Shown here piece after piece: positions 15,984 to 24,786 of a DNA stretch of 35,656 nucleotides. The stretch is from Fusobacteriota bacterium (GTDB lineage Bacteria; Fusobacteriota; Fusobacteriia; JAPLKR01), in NCBI GenBank assembly GCA_026387965.1, contig JAPLKR010000101.1:1-35656 (forward strand). The letters run 5' to 3'. The notes beneath the pieces are model-generated. The model was not told the DNA's origin, did not search any database, and saw nothing but the letters and a program-made list of their open reading frames with translations. The position numbers and the translations under genes were made by a program. Position 1 is the first letter of the stretch. Every line of letters begins with the position of its first letter.

Positions 15984-16721
15984 TTAAAAAAATTGAATAA
16001 TTACAATAACTAAGGCAACTGCCATAAAGGGTGCAAAGGGAATTTGAGTTTGTCTTCCTTTTTTTCCCAACTTTATAGCAATAATAGCATAGATAGCACC
16101 AAGAATAAAGGTATATAAAAAATACATGTAGAGCATATGAAAATCTATATACCCGAGAAATGCGCCAATTCCTGCTGCAAATTTTACATCGCCAAATCCA
16201 AATACTTCTTTTCCATATATAGCTTCAGAAAATGTATATACTAGAAAAAATGGAAAGGCAAAAAGGGCTGCTCCCATAAACGATGACCAAGGATCAACCA
16301 TATTGGAAGGAAATAGCGAAAGTATTAGCCCCACCACAATCATTCCCAGAGTTAATCTGTCCGGTAGTATCATTTTTTTTATATCAATAACAACCGCTAT
16401 CAAAACGATACTCAGTAGTATTACCGTTTTATAAAAGTCAAATGTAAAGTCATATTTAAAGTATACACTTAAAAACATGACTCCAGTAATAAACTCAATA
16501 ACCGGATATTGAAAGGAAATATTGCTTTTACAATGCCCACATTTTCCCCGAAGAAAAACAAAACTTACGATAGGAATATTTTCCCACGGCTTTAATTTAG
16601 CTTGGCATTTAGGACAATGGGAAGCCGGCCAAACGACAGACTTCCCTTCTGAAATTCTATAGATGCATACGTTATAAAAACTACCAAATAGTAGTCCAAT
16701 AATAAAAATAATAAGTGACAT
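15984..16721 (-). CDS. pilD: Prepilin peptidase / N-methyltransferase (PilD family)
   Basis: This polytopic membrane protein of about 245 residues is the aspartyl protease that removes prepilin leaders and methylates the new N terminus. The N-terminal zinc-binding cytoplasmic loop is complete: CPKCQAKLKPWENIPIVSF followed by GKCGHC. The two catalytic aspartates are visible in DIKKMILPDRLT and in the hallmark GFGDVKF. About eight hydrophobic segments are seen. ATG 16721 is preferred over a GTG two codons upstream because AGAGG abuts that GTG directly. Its presence next to three prepilin-like genes supports a dedicated pilus or pseudopilus system. Confidence 0.95.
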   Translation of the reverse strand: MSLIIFIIGLLFGSFYNVCIYRISEGKSVVWPASHCPKCQAKLKPWENIPIVSFVFLRGKCGHCKSNISFQYPVIEFITGVMFLSVYFKYDFTFDFYKTVILLSIVLIAVVIDIKKMILPDRLTLGMIVVGLILSLFPSNMVDPWSSFMGAALFAFPFFLVYTFSEAIYGKEVFGFGDVKFAAGIGAFLGYIDFHMLYMYFLYTFILGAIYAIIAIKLGKKGRQTQIPFAPFMAVALVIVIIQFF

Positions 16722-16751
16722 TTTCACCTCTGTAATTACTTTCTTTTTATA

Positions 16752-17837
16752 CTATTTTACTGTGTTTTGACTCACTAAATTTACCGCCTGAATCATATGT
16801 CCTTCATAATATATAGAAACACTACCAATATTTTTTCCTACTTTTAATGGTCCAATAATATTACTTTTCAATTTATAGCGATAGGTAATTTTGTTTTGTG
16901 TCCCTTTTATAATGTTAATATTCACATTTCGAGAAACTGTTGCTAACACATTGGTGCCGCCAACTTCAAGTGAAATGCTTTTAATCACTTGATTGGCCGT
17001 TAGTACTTGGTATGATATCACATCATTGTAAGCCATAGAAATTATTTGCTTGGCTATTATATTTCTATCTACTTCAGTTGTCCCGCCGAACACAACAACA
17101 ATAAATTTTTTACCTGCTCGGCTTGTGGATACAACAATATTGTATTTCGACTCATTATGATGTCCAGTTTTCATTCCTGTTGTTCCTGGAACTGAAATCA
17201 GTATTGGATTGCTACTGTATAGCATAATTTTCCCGTTGCAAATTTTTGCTTCTCCTAAGCTACATATCGACATAAATGTACGAGATGCCATAAGCTTTGA
17301 TGCGAGTATCGCAGTATCGGAAGCGGTTGATACATCTAATGGTTTATTCGTCATTGAGGTTGGTAAGCCATCTGGTGTAAAGTAGATGGTGCTTTCCATT
17401 CCGAGTCTGGCAGCCTCAGAGTTCATTTGGGCTACAAATCTTGCAGGACTTCCATTTCCAATTAAATACGCAAGTGTCATCGCAGCATCATTTCCTGAGG
17501 GAATAATCATCCCTTTAAGTAAATCACTTACTGATATATATTGTCCATATGAAAGATCTGCGCTACTTCCTGAAGTACTTGCCGCTATTTTATTCACAGT
17601 CGTCATTTCACTGAGAGAAGTTTTACCCTCTTGTATATTTTGGAGGACCACATACGCATTCATAAGCTTTGTAAGCGAAGCGAGTGGCCAAACTTTACCC
17701 ACAGCGCTGCCCGCAATATAATTTCCATTTGAATCTGTTAAAATCCAAGAAGAACATTTGCCCGTAGAAATCTGTGCATATGTTAAAGAGATGCAAAGTA
17801 ATAGAAACAGTACTAATAAACCAACTCTATTTTTCAC
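16752..17837 (-). CDS. Serine-type D-Ala-D-Ala carboxypeptidase (S11 family)
   Basis: This 361-residue exported enzyme starts at GTG 17837 behind AAGGGGTGG. A signal peptide (1-21) is followed by the penicillin-binding S11 motifs: SLTK (SxxK) in WPLASLTKLMNAYV, SGN in IIPSGNDAAMTL, and KTG in GMKTGHHNESKYNIV. S11 enzymes remove the terminal D-Ala of peptidoglycan stem peptides in the periplasm. It is a paralogue of the upstream gene (shared GKxWPxASxTK, PSGNDA, GLPxSMT and MKTG blocks) but lacks LysM repeats. It sits 20 nt downstream of that gene and about 30 nt before pilD. Confidence 0.9.
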   Translation of the reverse strand: MKNRVGLLVLFLLLCISLTYAQISTGKCSSWILTDSNGNYIAGSAVGKVWPLASLTKLMNAYVVLQNIQEGKTSLSEMTTVNKIAASTSGSSADLSYGQYISVSDLLKGMIIPSGNDAAMTLAYLIGNGSPARFVAQMNSEAARLGMESTIYFTPDGLPTSMTNKPLDVSTASDTAILASKLMASRTFMSICSLGEAKICNGKIMLYSSNPILISVPGTTGMKTGHHNESKYNIVVSTSRAGKKFIVVVFGGTTEVDRNIIAKQIISMAYNDVISYQVLTANQVIKSISLEVGGTNVLATVSRNVNINIIKGTQNKITYRYKLKSNIIGPLKVGKNIGSVSIYYEGHMIQAVNLVSQNTVK

Positions 17838-17857
17838 AAATATCCACCCCTTTCAAG

Positions 17858-19258
17858 CTAATTAATTTTCCCGTACTGCGTATAATATTGATAAGCTTGA
17901 TTAATTATTTTTTGAGGATTCACATGTAACCACTCAACGGTTGGACAACCAAAAACTAATACAATAAAACCTACGTTCCCTCTTTGTACGCTGGCAACAA
18001 TATTATATTTAGCTAGGTCATGATTTCCTGTTTTCATTCCATTAATACCCGGAACGCGCGTTAATAGCCATTGATTACTGTTTCTTATTTGGTAACGCCC
18101 ACCATCAATCATTGCGTATTTTTGACTAGAAATTTGTATATATGTCGAACTATTATACAATCTTGTTGCCAAAATTGCCATGTCGGCTGCTGTTGAAATG
18201 TCCATTCCTTTTCCACCGGTCATACTTGGTGGAAGTCCACATGGTGTATAAAACCTCGTATGTGTCATACCTAGTGACTTTGCCGTTGCATTCATTTGAG
18301 CTACAAAAGCATTTTGGTTTCCACCTGATATCATTAAGGCAATGGCTGTTGCTGCATCATTTCCAGACGGCATAATGGCACCTTCGAGTAAATCATACAG
18401 TGATATCGTTTCCCTTTCATAAAGAAAAGCTGAACTTCCTCCAACTGTTCTTGATGTAGCTTGCCATGGCACCGTATACATACTGTTTAAACTGAATTTA
18501 CCCTGTTGTATCGCTTGAAGCGCAACATATGCTGTCATCATTTTGGTGATAGAAGCCATTGGCCACACTTTGTTAATATTTTTTCCCGCTATAAACTGAC
18601 CTTGTGTACTAATAAGAAGCCAAGATTGACAGGGTCCCACCTTAATCGCGGGAGCTGTTCCAACCTGCGTTACCGTTACAGTGTTAGAATTTTTAACTAC
18701 TTTTGCATTTCTCTGTGCGGCCGAAGACGTCGCTACTACTGTAGAAGTTGTTGTATTGGCTAATTGTGTTGGAACCGTTAACTTCATTCCTATTTTAAGT
18801 CGACTTGTTCTCATTCCGCTTGCTTTTCGAATTGCCTGAGGTGTCGTTTGATATTTTTTAGCAATACTTGTTAACGTATCTCCACTTTTAACCACATAAG
18901 ATAGTTTCGACGACTGAATTTGTGATTGAGTTTGCATTGCAGATCGTGTTGATGGGGCTGTATAAGTTGTCTTTGCAACAGGTGTTGTGACTTTTTGAAG
19001 TGTTGGTATCACCAACTTCATGCCTGCTTTAATATTTCCAGTGGAAAGCCTGTTCGCGTATTGAATTGAAGCCACGGATGTATTGTATTTTTTAGCAATA
19101 CTTGATAAATTGTCACCGCTTTTTACAACATAGTTTACATAAACCGTTTGAACCGCAGAAGTTTGACTTTTTTGGCTATGTGAAGCGGTTGTTTTTGCAT
19201 ATCCCCCCAAAGCTACCAGTACAAACAGTCCACATATTATTAACGTTCTCTTTTTCAC
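17858..19258 (-). CDS. LysM-containing D-Ala-D-Ala carboxypeptidase (S11 family)
   Basis: This 466-residue exported protein starts at GTG 19258 behind GGAGAGG. It has a signal peptide (about 1-21), two LysM repeats (about 42-92 and 118-168, each VVKSGD-LxSIAKKY...GMKLxVP), a Ser/Thr/Val linker, then an S11 peptidase domain with SITK in WPMASITKMMTAYV, SGN in IMPSGNDAATAI, and KTG in GMKTGNHDLAKYNIV. LysM binds GlcNAc-containing glycan, which would hold the enzyme on peptidoglycan. As first gene of the envelope cluster, it may help remodel the wall for the pilus/secretin complex; that link is inference from position. Confidence 0.92.
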   Translation of the reverse strand: MKKRTLIICGLFVLVALGGYAKTTASHSQKSQTSAVQTVYVNYVVKSGDNLSSIAKKYNTSVASIQYANRLSTGNIKAGMKLVIPTLQKVTTPVAKTTYTAPSTRSAMQTQSQIQSSKLSYVVKSGDTLTSIAKKYQTTPQAIRKASGMRTSRLKIGMKLTVPTQLANTTTSTVVATSSAAQRNAKVVKNSNTVTVTQVGTAPAIKVGPCQSWLLISTQGQFIAGKNINKVWPMASITKMMTAYVALQAIQQGKFSLNSMYTVPWQATSRTVGGSSAFLYERETISLYDLLEGAIMPSGNDAATAIALMISGGNQNAFVAQMNATAKSLGMTHTRFYTPCGLPPSMTGGKGMDISTAADMAILATRLYNSSTYIQISSQKYAMIDGGRYQIRNSNQWLLTRVPGINGMKTGNHDLAKYNIVASVQRGNVGFIVLVFGCPTVEWLHVNPQKIINQAYQYYTQYGKIN

Positions 19259-19285
19259 TAACCTCTCCTATAATGTTCTTTTTTT

Positions 19286-19328
19286 AAAGTATTCCACACA
19301 ATTTGTGATAAATTGTGTGGAATACTTT
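19286..19328. terminator. Hairpin between gyrA and the carboxypeptidase gene
   Basis: Perfect 19-bp arms (19286-19304 and 19310-19328) around a 5-nt loop follow the gyrA stop by 9 nt on the minus strand. The T tract on the gyrA side is only three residues; it is five on the opposite side. Confidence 0.65.
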
Positions 19329-19336
19329 TTGCATGG

Positions 19337-21850
19337 TTAAATTGTTTCGTTTTCCTCAATTTCATCAACTTTTACCTCATCAACTTTTACCATTGAAGTT
19401 ACACAATCATCCGTTACATTCATAATTCTAACACCTTGAGTAGCTCTACCGATTGAACGAATATTTTTTACTGCCGTTCTAATAAGGGTCCCCGATTTAG
19501 TAATAATCATCACTTCATCATCGTCCATACAAGATTTTATTGCTACAACAGTTCCAGAGTTTTCAGTTATTTTTAAATTAATAACACCTTTTCCAGAACG
19601 TTTTTGAAGTAAATAATTATCTACTTTAGTTCTTTTTCCAATACCTTTTTCTGCTATCGTAAGTATGCTTGTACCCTCATCCACTTTAATAGAACCGACA
19701 ACACCATCAGAATTTCTAAGTTTTATACCAATAACACCACTCGCTGTTCTTCCAGTATGTGATACATCTGAACTGTTAAACCGTATTGCAAAACCAAGCT
19801 TAGTTCCAAGTACAACTTCACAGTCTCCCTCAAGTTTTAAAACATTAACTAAATCATCATCTTCTTTTAGTGTAATCGCTCTAATTCCTGAACGATTAAT
19901 ATTTTTATAAAGATTAAGGGCTGTCTTTTTCACAATTCCTTTACGTGTCACGAAAAGAAGTTGCTCTAATTCACTATATTCACGTGTTTGAATAATGGCT
20001 CTTACTTTTTCATCTTCGCCCATTTGAATAAGGTTTTGTACAAGTTTTCCTCTTGCATTTTTTCCAACAGTTGGAATTTCATATACTTTAATGTTGAAAA
20101 CCTTACCAAGGTTTGTGAAAATAAGTAGTGTGTCATGATTTGAAGCAAGATACATATTTTCAACAAAATCATCTTCAAGCGTAGATGTTGCATTTGAACC
20201 TCGTCCCCCACGCTTTTGAGTTCTATATTGCTCGATTGGCATACGTTTAATATATCCACCATTTGTCAATGTAACAATAACTGGCTCATCTTTGATTAAG
20301 TCTTCAAGATTAATTTCTTTAATATCTGCTTGAATTTCTGTTCTTCTATTATCTCCGAACTGCTCTTTTATTTCAACAATCTCTTTTGAGATAATTCCAT
20401 AAATCATAGTTGGGTTAGCAAGAATCTCTTTAAGTCTAATAATTTCAGTCATTAAGAATGCGTACTCTTCATCAATTTTGTTACGTTCCATATTGGTTAA
20501 ACGTTGTAGTCTCATCTCTAATATCGCTTTTGCTTGAATATCGGAGAATTTAAACTGTTCTATTAAACGTTCTTTAGCTTCTTGAGCGTCTTTTGATGCT
20601 CTAATTGTTTTAATTACCTGTTCAATATGATCTAACGCTATTCTAAACCCTTCTAAAATGTGCGCTCTTGCCTCACATTTATTGAGTTCAAATTGAGTCC
20701 TACGGGTAATTACTTCAAAACGGTGCTCAAGATAGTAGTGTAAAATCTCTTTTAGATTCAGTACTCTTGGAATATTTTTTACCAGTGCAAGTAAAATAAT
20801 TCCAAACGTTACTTCCATATCTGTGAATTTGAAAAGGGTATTTAATACCACTTCTGCATTCTCTCCACGCTTAATTTCAATAACAATTCTCATGCCGTCT
20901 CGATCTGATTCATCACGAAGATCGCTTATGCCGGTTATTTTTTTATCTTTTGCTAACTCTGCTATATTTTCAATAAGTCTTGCTTTATTAACTTGGTAAG
21001 GAAGTTCGTGAACAATAATTGTTTGCTTGCTGCCTTGATCTTTTTCAATAATTTCAGCTTTTGCACGAACACGTATTTTTCCTCTACCTGTTTTATACGC
21101 CTCTAAAATTCCACCCATTCCATTGATAATCCCGCCCGTTGGAAAATCTGGTCCCTTTAAATGTTCGTATAAATCTTCAATACTTGCCTCAGGATTTTCA
21201 ATTAAACATTGAATCGCATCTACTAGTTCGCATAAATTATGTGGTGGAATATTCGTTGCCATACCCACGGCAATTCCTGCCGCTCCGTTAAGTAGAAGGT
21301 TGGGAAGTTTTGCCGGAAGTACTTTTGGTTCTTCTAATGTTTCGTCAAAGTTTTTAGCAAAATCTATGGTGTTTTTGTCAATATCATCTAGAAGTCCCGT
21401 CGTAATTTTTGCCATTCTTGCTTCCGTGTAACGCATTGCCGCAGCGCTATCACCGTCAACTGAACCAAAGTTTCCGTGCCCTTGAATTAGCATGTATCGG
21501 TAGTTGAAATTTTGTGCCATTCTTACCATCGCGTGGTACACCGCTGTATCACCATGTGGATGATACTTACCTAAAACCTCTCCTACTATTCTTGCAGACT
21601 TTTTATACGCCTTGTCATAAGTCATTCCCATTTCATTCATAGCAAAGAGAATTCGTCTATGTACAGGTTTTAAACCATCTCGAACATCTGGTAACGCACG
21701 ACTTACAATAACGCTCATAGAATAATCAAGATAAGAAGCTTTGATCTCATCTTCGATATATATATTCGAAATTCCTTGATTATCATCTGTCTCAATACTA
21801 TCAATATTTTCTGTTTCTAGTATTTCATCATCATTTACAATATCTGACAT
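19337..21850 (-). CDS. gyrA: DNA gyrase subunit A
   Basis: This 837-residue protein is full length. The N-terminal winged-helix/tower region has [34 protein letters not shown] and the catalytic tyrosine in RYTEARM. The C-terminal beta-pinwheel contains the GyrA box QKRGGRG in [13 protein letters not shown], which marks a DNA-wrapping gyrase A and not ParC. The C-terminal tail is acidic ([15 protein letters not shown]). It follows the gyrB fragments by 10 nt, so gyrB and gyrA are expected to form one transcript. With GyrB it introduces negative supercoils using ATP. No damage is visible in this gene, in contrast to gyrB. Confidence 0.97.
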   Translation of the reverse strand: MSDIVNDDEILETENIDSIETDDNQGISNIYIEDEIKASYLDYSMSVIVSRALPDVRDGLKPVHRRILFAMNEMGMTYDKAYKKSARIVGEVLGKYHPHGDTAVYHAMVRMAQNFNYRYMLIQGHGNFGSVDGDSAAAMRYTEARMAKITTGLLDDIDKNTIDFAKNFDETLEEPKVLPAKLPNLLLNGAAGIAVGMATNIPPHNLCELVDAIQCLIENPEASIEDLYEHLKGPDFPTGGIINGMGGILEAYKTGRGKIRVRAKAEIIEKDQGSKQTIIVHELPYQVNKARLIENIAELAKDKKITGISDLRDESDRDGMRIVIEIKRGENAEVVLNTLFKFTDMEVTFGIILLALVKNIPRVLNLKEILHYYLEHRFEVITRRTQFELNKCEARAHILEGFRIALDHIEQVIKTIRASKDAQEAKERLIEQFKFSDIQAKAILEMRLQRLTNMERNKIDEEYAFLMTEIIRLKEILANPTMIYGIISKEIVEIKEQFGDNRRTEIQADIKEINLEDLIKDEPVIVTLTNGGYIKRMPIEQYRTQKRGGRGSNATSTLEDDFVENMYLASNHDTLLIFTNLGKVFNIKVYEIPTVGKNARGKLVQNLIQMGEDEKVRAIIQTREYSELEQLLFVTRKGIVKKTALNLYKNINRSGIRAITLKEDDDLVNVLKLEGDCEVVLGTKLGFAIRFNSSDVSHTGRTASGVIGIKLRNSDGVVGSIKVDEGTSILTIAEKGIGKRTKVDNYLLQKRSGKGVINLKITENSGTVVAIKSCMDDDEVMIITKSGTLIRTAVKNIRSIGRATQGVRIMNVTDDCVTSMVKVDEVKVDEIEENETI

Positions 21851-21860
21851 CTCTTCTCCC

Positions 21861-22352
21861 TTAAATATCTAAGTTTCTTACATATTTCGCATGTTTTTCA
21901 ATAAACTCTCTTCTAGGTTCAACTTTTTCTCCCATTAATATATCGAATAGTTGATCAGCCACAATGGCATCCTCTAATGTTACTTTTAAAAGTGTTCTTG
22001 ATTCTGGATCCATCGTTGTAGACCAAAGTTGTTCAGGGTTCATCTCGCCAAGACCTTTGTAACGTTGAATAGTAGTTTTATCCCCCATTTGAGCAAGCAC
22101 TCTTTGAAGTTCAGGATCTGAATACGCATACACTTCTCTTTTTCCTGCTGAAACTTTATAAAGTGGCGGTTGAGCAATATAGATATGTCCGCCATCTATT
22201 AGAGGTTTTAAATATCGATAGAAAAAAGTTAAAATAAGCGTTCTAATATGAGCTCCATCCACGTCCGCATCGGTCATGATAATAATTTTACCATAACGTA
22301 TTTTAGTTAGGTCTATATCATCACCGATATTTACTCCAAACGCCGTGATCAT
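21861..22352 (-). CDS. gyrB: GyrB C-terminal fragment (broken gyrB)
   Basis: This 163-codon open piece corresponds to the end of GyrB: the rest of TOPRIM with [17 protein letters not shown], then [38 protein letters not shown] and the terminal [20 protein letters not shown]. Homology begins slightly upstream of ATG 22352 (LENNEIRS, 22376-22353) in the same frame, and no ribosome site precedes this ATG, so it is probably not an independent gene. The fragment is in a different frame from the N-terminal part at 22373-23728. Compared with Bacillus GyrB, 16 residues (LRGKILNVEKARLDKI) are missing at the junction. Confidence 0.9.
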   Translation of the reverse strand: MITAFGVNIGDDIDLTKIRYGKIIIMTDADVDGAHIRTLILTFFYRYLKPLIDGGHIYIAQPPLYKVSAGKREVYAYSDPELQRVLAQMGDKTTIQRYKGLGEMNPEQLWSTTMDPESRTLLKVTLEDAIVADQLFDILMGEKVEPRREFIEKHAKYVRNLDI

Positions 22353-22372
22353 TGAACGAATTTCGTTATTCT

Positions 22373-23713
22373 CTAAGGTGGCAAAATTGCTTGAAAATGT
22401 CTATTTCTTCCTTGTTTCGCCGAACCACCTGCTGAATCTCCTTCGACTAAATACACTTCGCACTCCGCAGGATCTTTAGACGAACAATCCGCTAATTTTC
22501 CTGGCATAAAAGAAATATCTAACGCATTTTTTCTCATAACTAAATCACGCGCTTTTTTTGCCGCCTCTCTAGCTCTTCTGGATATTGAAATTTTATCAAT
22601 TATCTCTTTTGTAACTTTTGGCGCATCTTCTAAATAGCGCTTTAGATGAAGCATTACAATCCCGGAAACAATACCTGTTACTTCAGAATTCCCAAGTTTT
22701 GTTTTAGTTTGTCCTTCAAATTGAGGCTCCGGAACTTTAATATTTATAATTGCAGACAGCCCTTCTCTTACATCGCTTCCTTGAAAAGTGCTGTCTTTTT
22801 CTTTTATGAATCCAAGTGATTTTGAAACATCGTTAATAACGCGCGTTAAAGCTGTTTTAAACCCCGATACGTGCGTTCCACCTTCGTGGGTATTGATGTT
22901 GTTAACAAACGAGAAAATAGCCTCTTTTTCGTGATCTGCATAGACCAGAGCTATCTCTACTTGCACATCTAAATCTTCTCCACTCATAAATAGTACTATT
23001 GGAGTAATAAGAGAAGTTCCTTTGTTTAGATCTAAAATATAATCTTGTATTCCGCCTTCAAACTCAAATACATCACGAATAATATTTGCTTCATCTCTTA
23101 AATCTTCAACAACTATTTTTAAACCTCTATTAAGATATGCCATTTCTTTTAAACGCGTAGCGATAACATCGTATTCGTACTCTAGAGATTCAAAAATAGT
23201 ATCATCGGCCAAAAACACCGTTTTTGTTCCTGTTTTATCTGAAACTTCACACCTCTCAACATCCGCTACCGGCTTTCCTCGCTTATATGATTGGCGCCAC
23301 TTAAAACCTTCACGACACACTTCTACATCAAGCCATGTTGAGAGTGCATTTACTACTGAAGCTCCCACACCATGAAGACCTCCAGAAACTTTATATCCAC
23401 CTTTTTCAAATTTTCCACCTGCGTGTAAAACTGTCATAACTATTTCTAAGGCTGACCTTTTTTGTTGTGCATGTAATCCGGTTGGAATACCTCTTCCGTT
23501 ATCCTCTACACTAATAATATTGCCTGGAAGAAAAGATACTTTAATATCTTTACAATATCCAGCTAAAGCCTCATCCACCGAATTATCTACAATTTCATAA
23601 ACTAAATGATGAAGACCTCGAATAGATGTACTGCCAATATACATTCCAGGACGTTTCCGAACAGCTTCTAATCCTTCTAAAACTTTAATATCACTTGCTG
23701 AATACTCTCCCAC
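22373..23713 (-). CDS. gyrB: DNA gyrase subunit B, N-terminal part (broken gyrB)
   Basis: About 446 residues carry the GHKL ATPase domain ([38 protein letters not shown]), the transducer domain and the start of TOPRIM ([26 protein letters not shown]). The frame then ends at TAG (22375-22373), whereas normal GyrB continues for about 190 residues; the remainder is in another frame at 21861-22352. GTG 23713 is the likely start since GGAGG stands 8 nt upstream; an ATG five codons earlier (23728) is the alternative. Either start overlaps the end of the dciA-like gene. A lesion in an essential gene suggests sequence error or that another gyrB copy exists. Confidence 0.92.
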   Translation of the reverse strand: MGEYSASDIKVLEGLEAVRKRPGMYIGSTSIRGLHHLVYEIVDNSVDEALAGYCKDIKVSFLPGNIISVEDNGRGIPTGLHAQQKRSALEIVMTVLHAGGKFEKGGYKVSGGLHGVGASVVNALSTWLDVEVCREGFKWRQSYKRGKPVADVERCEVSDKTGTKTVFLADDTIFESLEYEYDVIATRLKEMAYLNRGLKIVVEDLRDEANIIRDVFEFEGGIQDYILDLNKGTSLITPIVLFMSGEDLDVQVEIALVYADHEKEAIFSFVNNINTHEGGTHVSGFKTALTRVINDVSKSLGFIKEKDSTFQGSDVREGLSAIINIKVPEPQFEGQTKTKLGNSEVTGIVSGIVMLHLKRYLEDAPKVTKEIIDKISISRRAREAAKKARDLVMRKNALDISFMPGKLADCSSKDPAECEVYLVEGDSAGGSAKQGRNRHFQAILPP

Positions 23714-24572
23714 TTTCAATTCCTCCATCTTTTTTCTTCTTCTCTTCTTGTTCTAATTTAAATAACTTAATCTTATCTGCAATAACCATTTTGCTCTCTG
23801 TTTCATATTTTAACATAAAATAACGAACCAAAATAGTTTCAAAAATTTTATCATGAACTTTACTACGCTCTATTTGCACTCGCCATTGTTCCAAAAGCTG
23901 TTCTTTTATTTTTAAAAATTCTATGCTTTTTAAAGAGTTTATCTCTTTTTTTGCTTCTAAAAACGTCAATACAGGATTTTTTTTTATAAGCCTTCTTACT
24001 CTAACAATGTTTTCTTTTTCAAGTATATGTTTGCACTCTACACACATTTTATCTGTTTCAAGTGTAAATGCTCCACAATTTTTACATCGTATTAATCCCT
24101 CTGATCTAAGTTTTTTTATGCGTTTAAAGCCGTTTGAAAGCATATGATACATCGGCTCTTTTAAATCAACATCCGAAATACCTTTAACAATGGTCTTTAT
24201 TTTCAAAATATCCTCTTTTTTCAAAACAATGTCTTTTGTAGAAAACTCAAGAGCTGCGCTCTCTTTTTCTACAAATTGGTTCGTTTTACTTCCGACATCT
24301 ATCACAAAATCTATTTTATCAACAATAAAATCATTAAACGCTGTATTAATTTTATCTTTAATTGTATTTTTTAAAAAATTCAGCTGTGTTATCCATGCTG
24401 AATTTTCTGCTGCAATCTTTAATTTTTTATCTTTAATAAAAATAGGATAGGATTTTGAAGCAAGAACTGTGCCTATTATTTCGGGCCACCTATTCCTAAC
24501 TCTCTCTAATAAAAAAAAATTGCTATTTTTTGAACGCTCTTCAACTAACTCTTTTATATGCTTTAAGGCCAT
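23691..24572 (-). CDS. DciA-like (DUF721) protein with a C-terminal zinc-ribbon extension
   Basis: This 293-residue protein has a DUF721/DciA domain at about 1-95 (VRNRWPEIIGTVLASKSYPIFIKDKKLKIAAENSAWITQL shortened here to its landmarks RWPEIIG and NSAWITQL). DciA proteins are ancestral loaders of the replicative helicase DnaB in bacteria without DnaC. Beyond it lies a zinc-ribbon-like motif with C163-KN-C166 and C177-VE-C180, then a long charged helical tail. Ordinary DciA proteins are about 100-180 residues, so the extension is notable. It sits in the dnaA-gyrB interval, two bases after the S4 gene and overlapping gyrB. The usual neighbour recF is not present here. Confidence 0.8.
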   Translation of the reverse strand: MALKHIKELVEERSKNSNFFLLERVRNRWPEIIGTVLASKSYPIFIKDKKLKIAAENSAWITQLNFLKNTIKDKINTAFNDFIVDKIDFVIDVGSKTNQFVEKESAALEFSTKDIVLKKEDILKIKTIVKGISDVDLKEPMYHMLSNGFKRIKKLRSEGLIRCKNCGAFTLETDKMCVECKHILEKENIVRVRRLIKKNPVLTFLEAKKEINSLKSIEFLKIKEQLLEQWRVQIERSKVHDKIFETILVRYFMLKYETESKMVIADKIKLFKLEQEEKKKKDGGIESGRVFSK

Positions 24573-24574
24573 AA

Positions 24575-24784
24575 TTATCTTGAAATTTCAAACTCTTTAT
24601 TTTGAAAACGTACTTTATCACCTGGATAGAGTTTTCTGCCTCTTCTCTCTTCTACTTCACCGTTTACAACCAATTGTTTTGTTTGAATATAAAATTTTGC
24701 ATCACTTCCACTGTCTACTATTCCAGAAAATTTTAAGAACTGATCTAGTTTAATAAATTCAGATTGTATCTCTACTTTTTTCAT
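24575..24784 (-). CDS. S4-domain RNA-binding protein (YaaA/RlbA-like)
   Basis: This 69-residue protein is a single S4 domain: FIKLDQFLKFSGIVDSG, AKFYIQTKQLVVNGEVE, RRGRKLYPGDKVRF. The equivalent YaaA gene lies between dnaN and recF in many Firmicutes, where the protein is linked to ribosome assembly. Here it lies 2 nt downstream of dnaA's end region and 2 nt before the dciA-like gene, in one leftward operon. dnaN and recF, commonly in the same interval, are both missing from it. Family call is confident; the precise role is inferred from that synteny. Confidence 0.85.
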   Translation of the reverse strand: MKKVEIQSEFIKLDQFLKFSGIVDSGSDAKFYIQTKQLVVNGEVEERRGRKLYPGDKVRFQNKEFEISR

Positions 24785-24786
24785 TT

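Noticed and set aside
22353-22400. Programmed translational bypass or frameshift in gyrB, as in phage T4 gene 60
   Set aside because: Bypassing skips extra nucleotides, whereas here about 46 coding nucleotides are missing; no shift could restore the lost residues.
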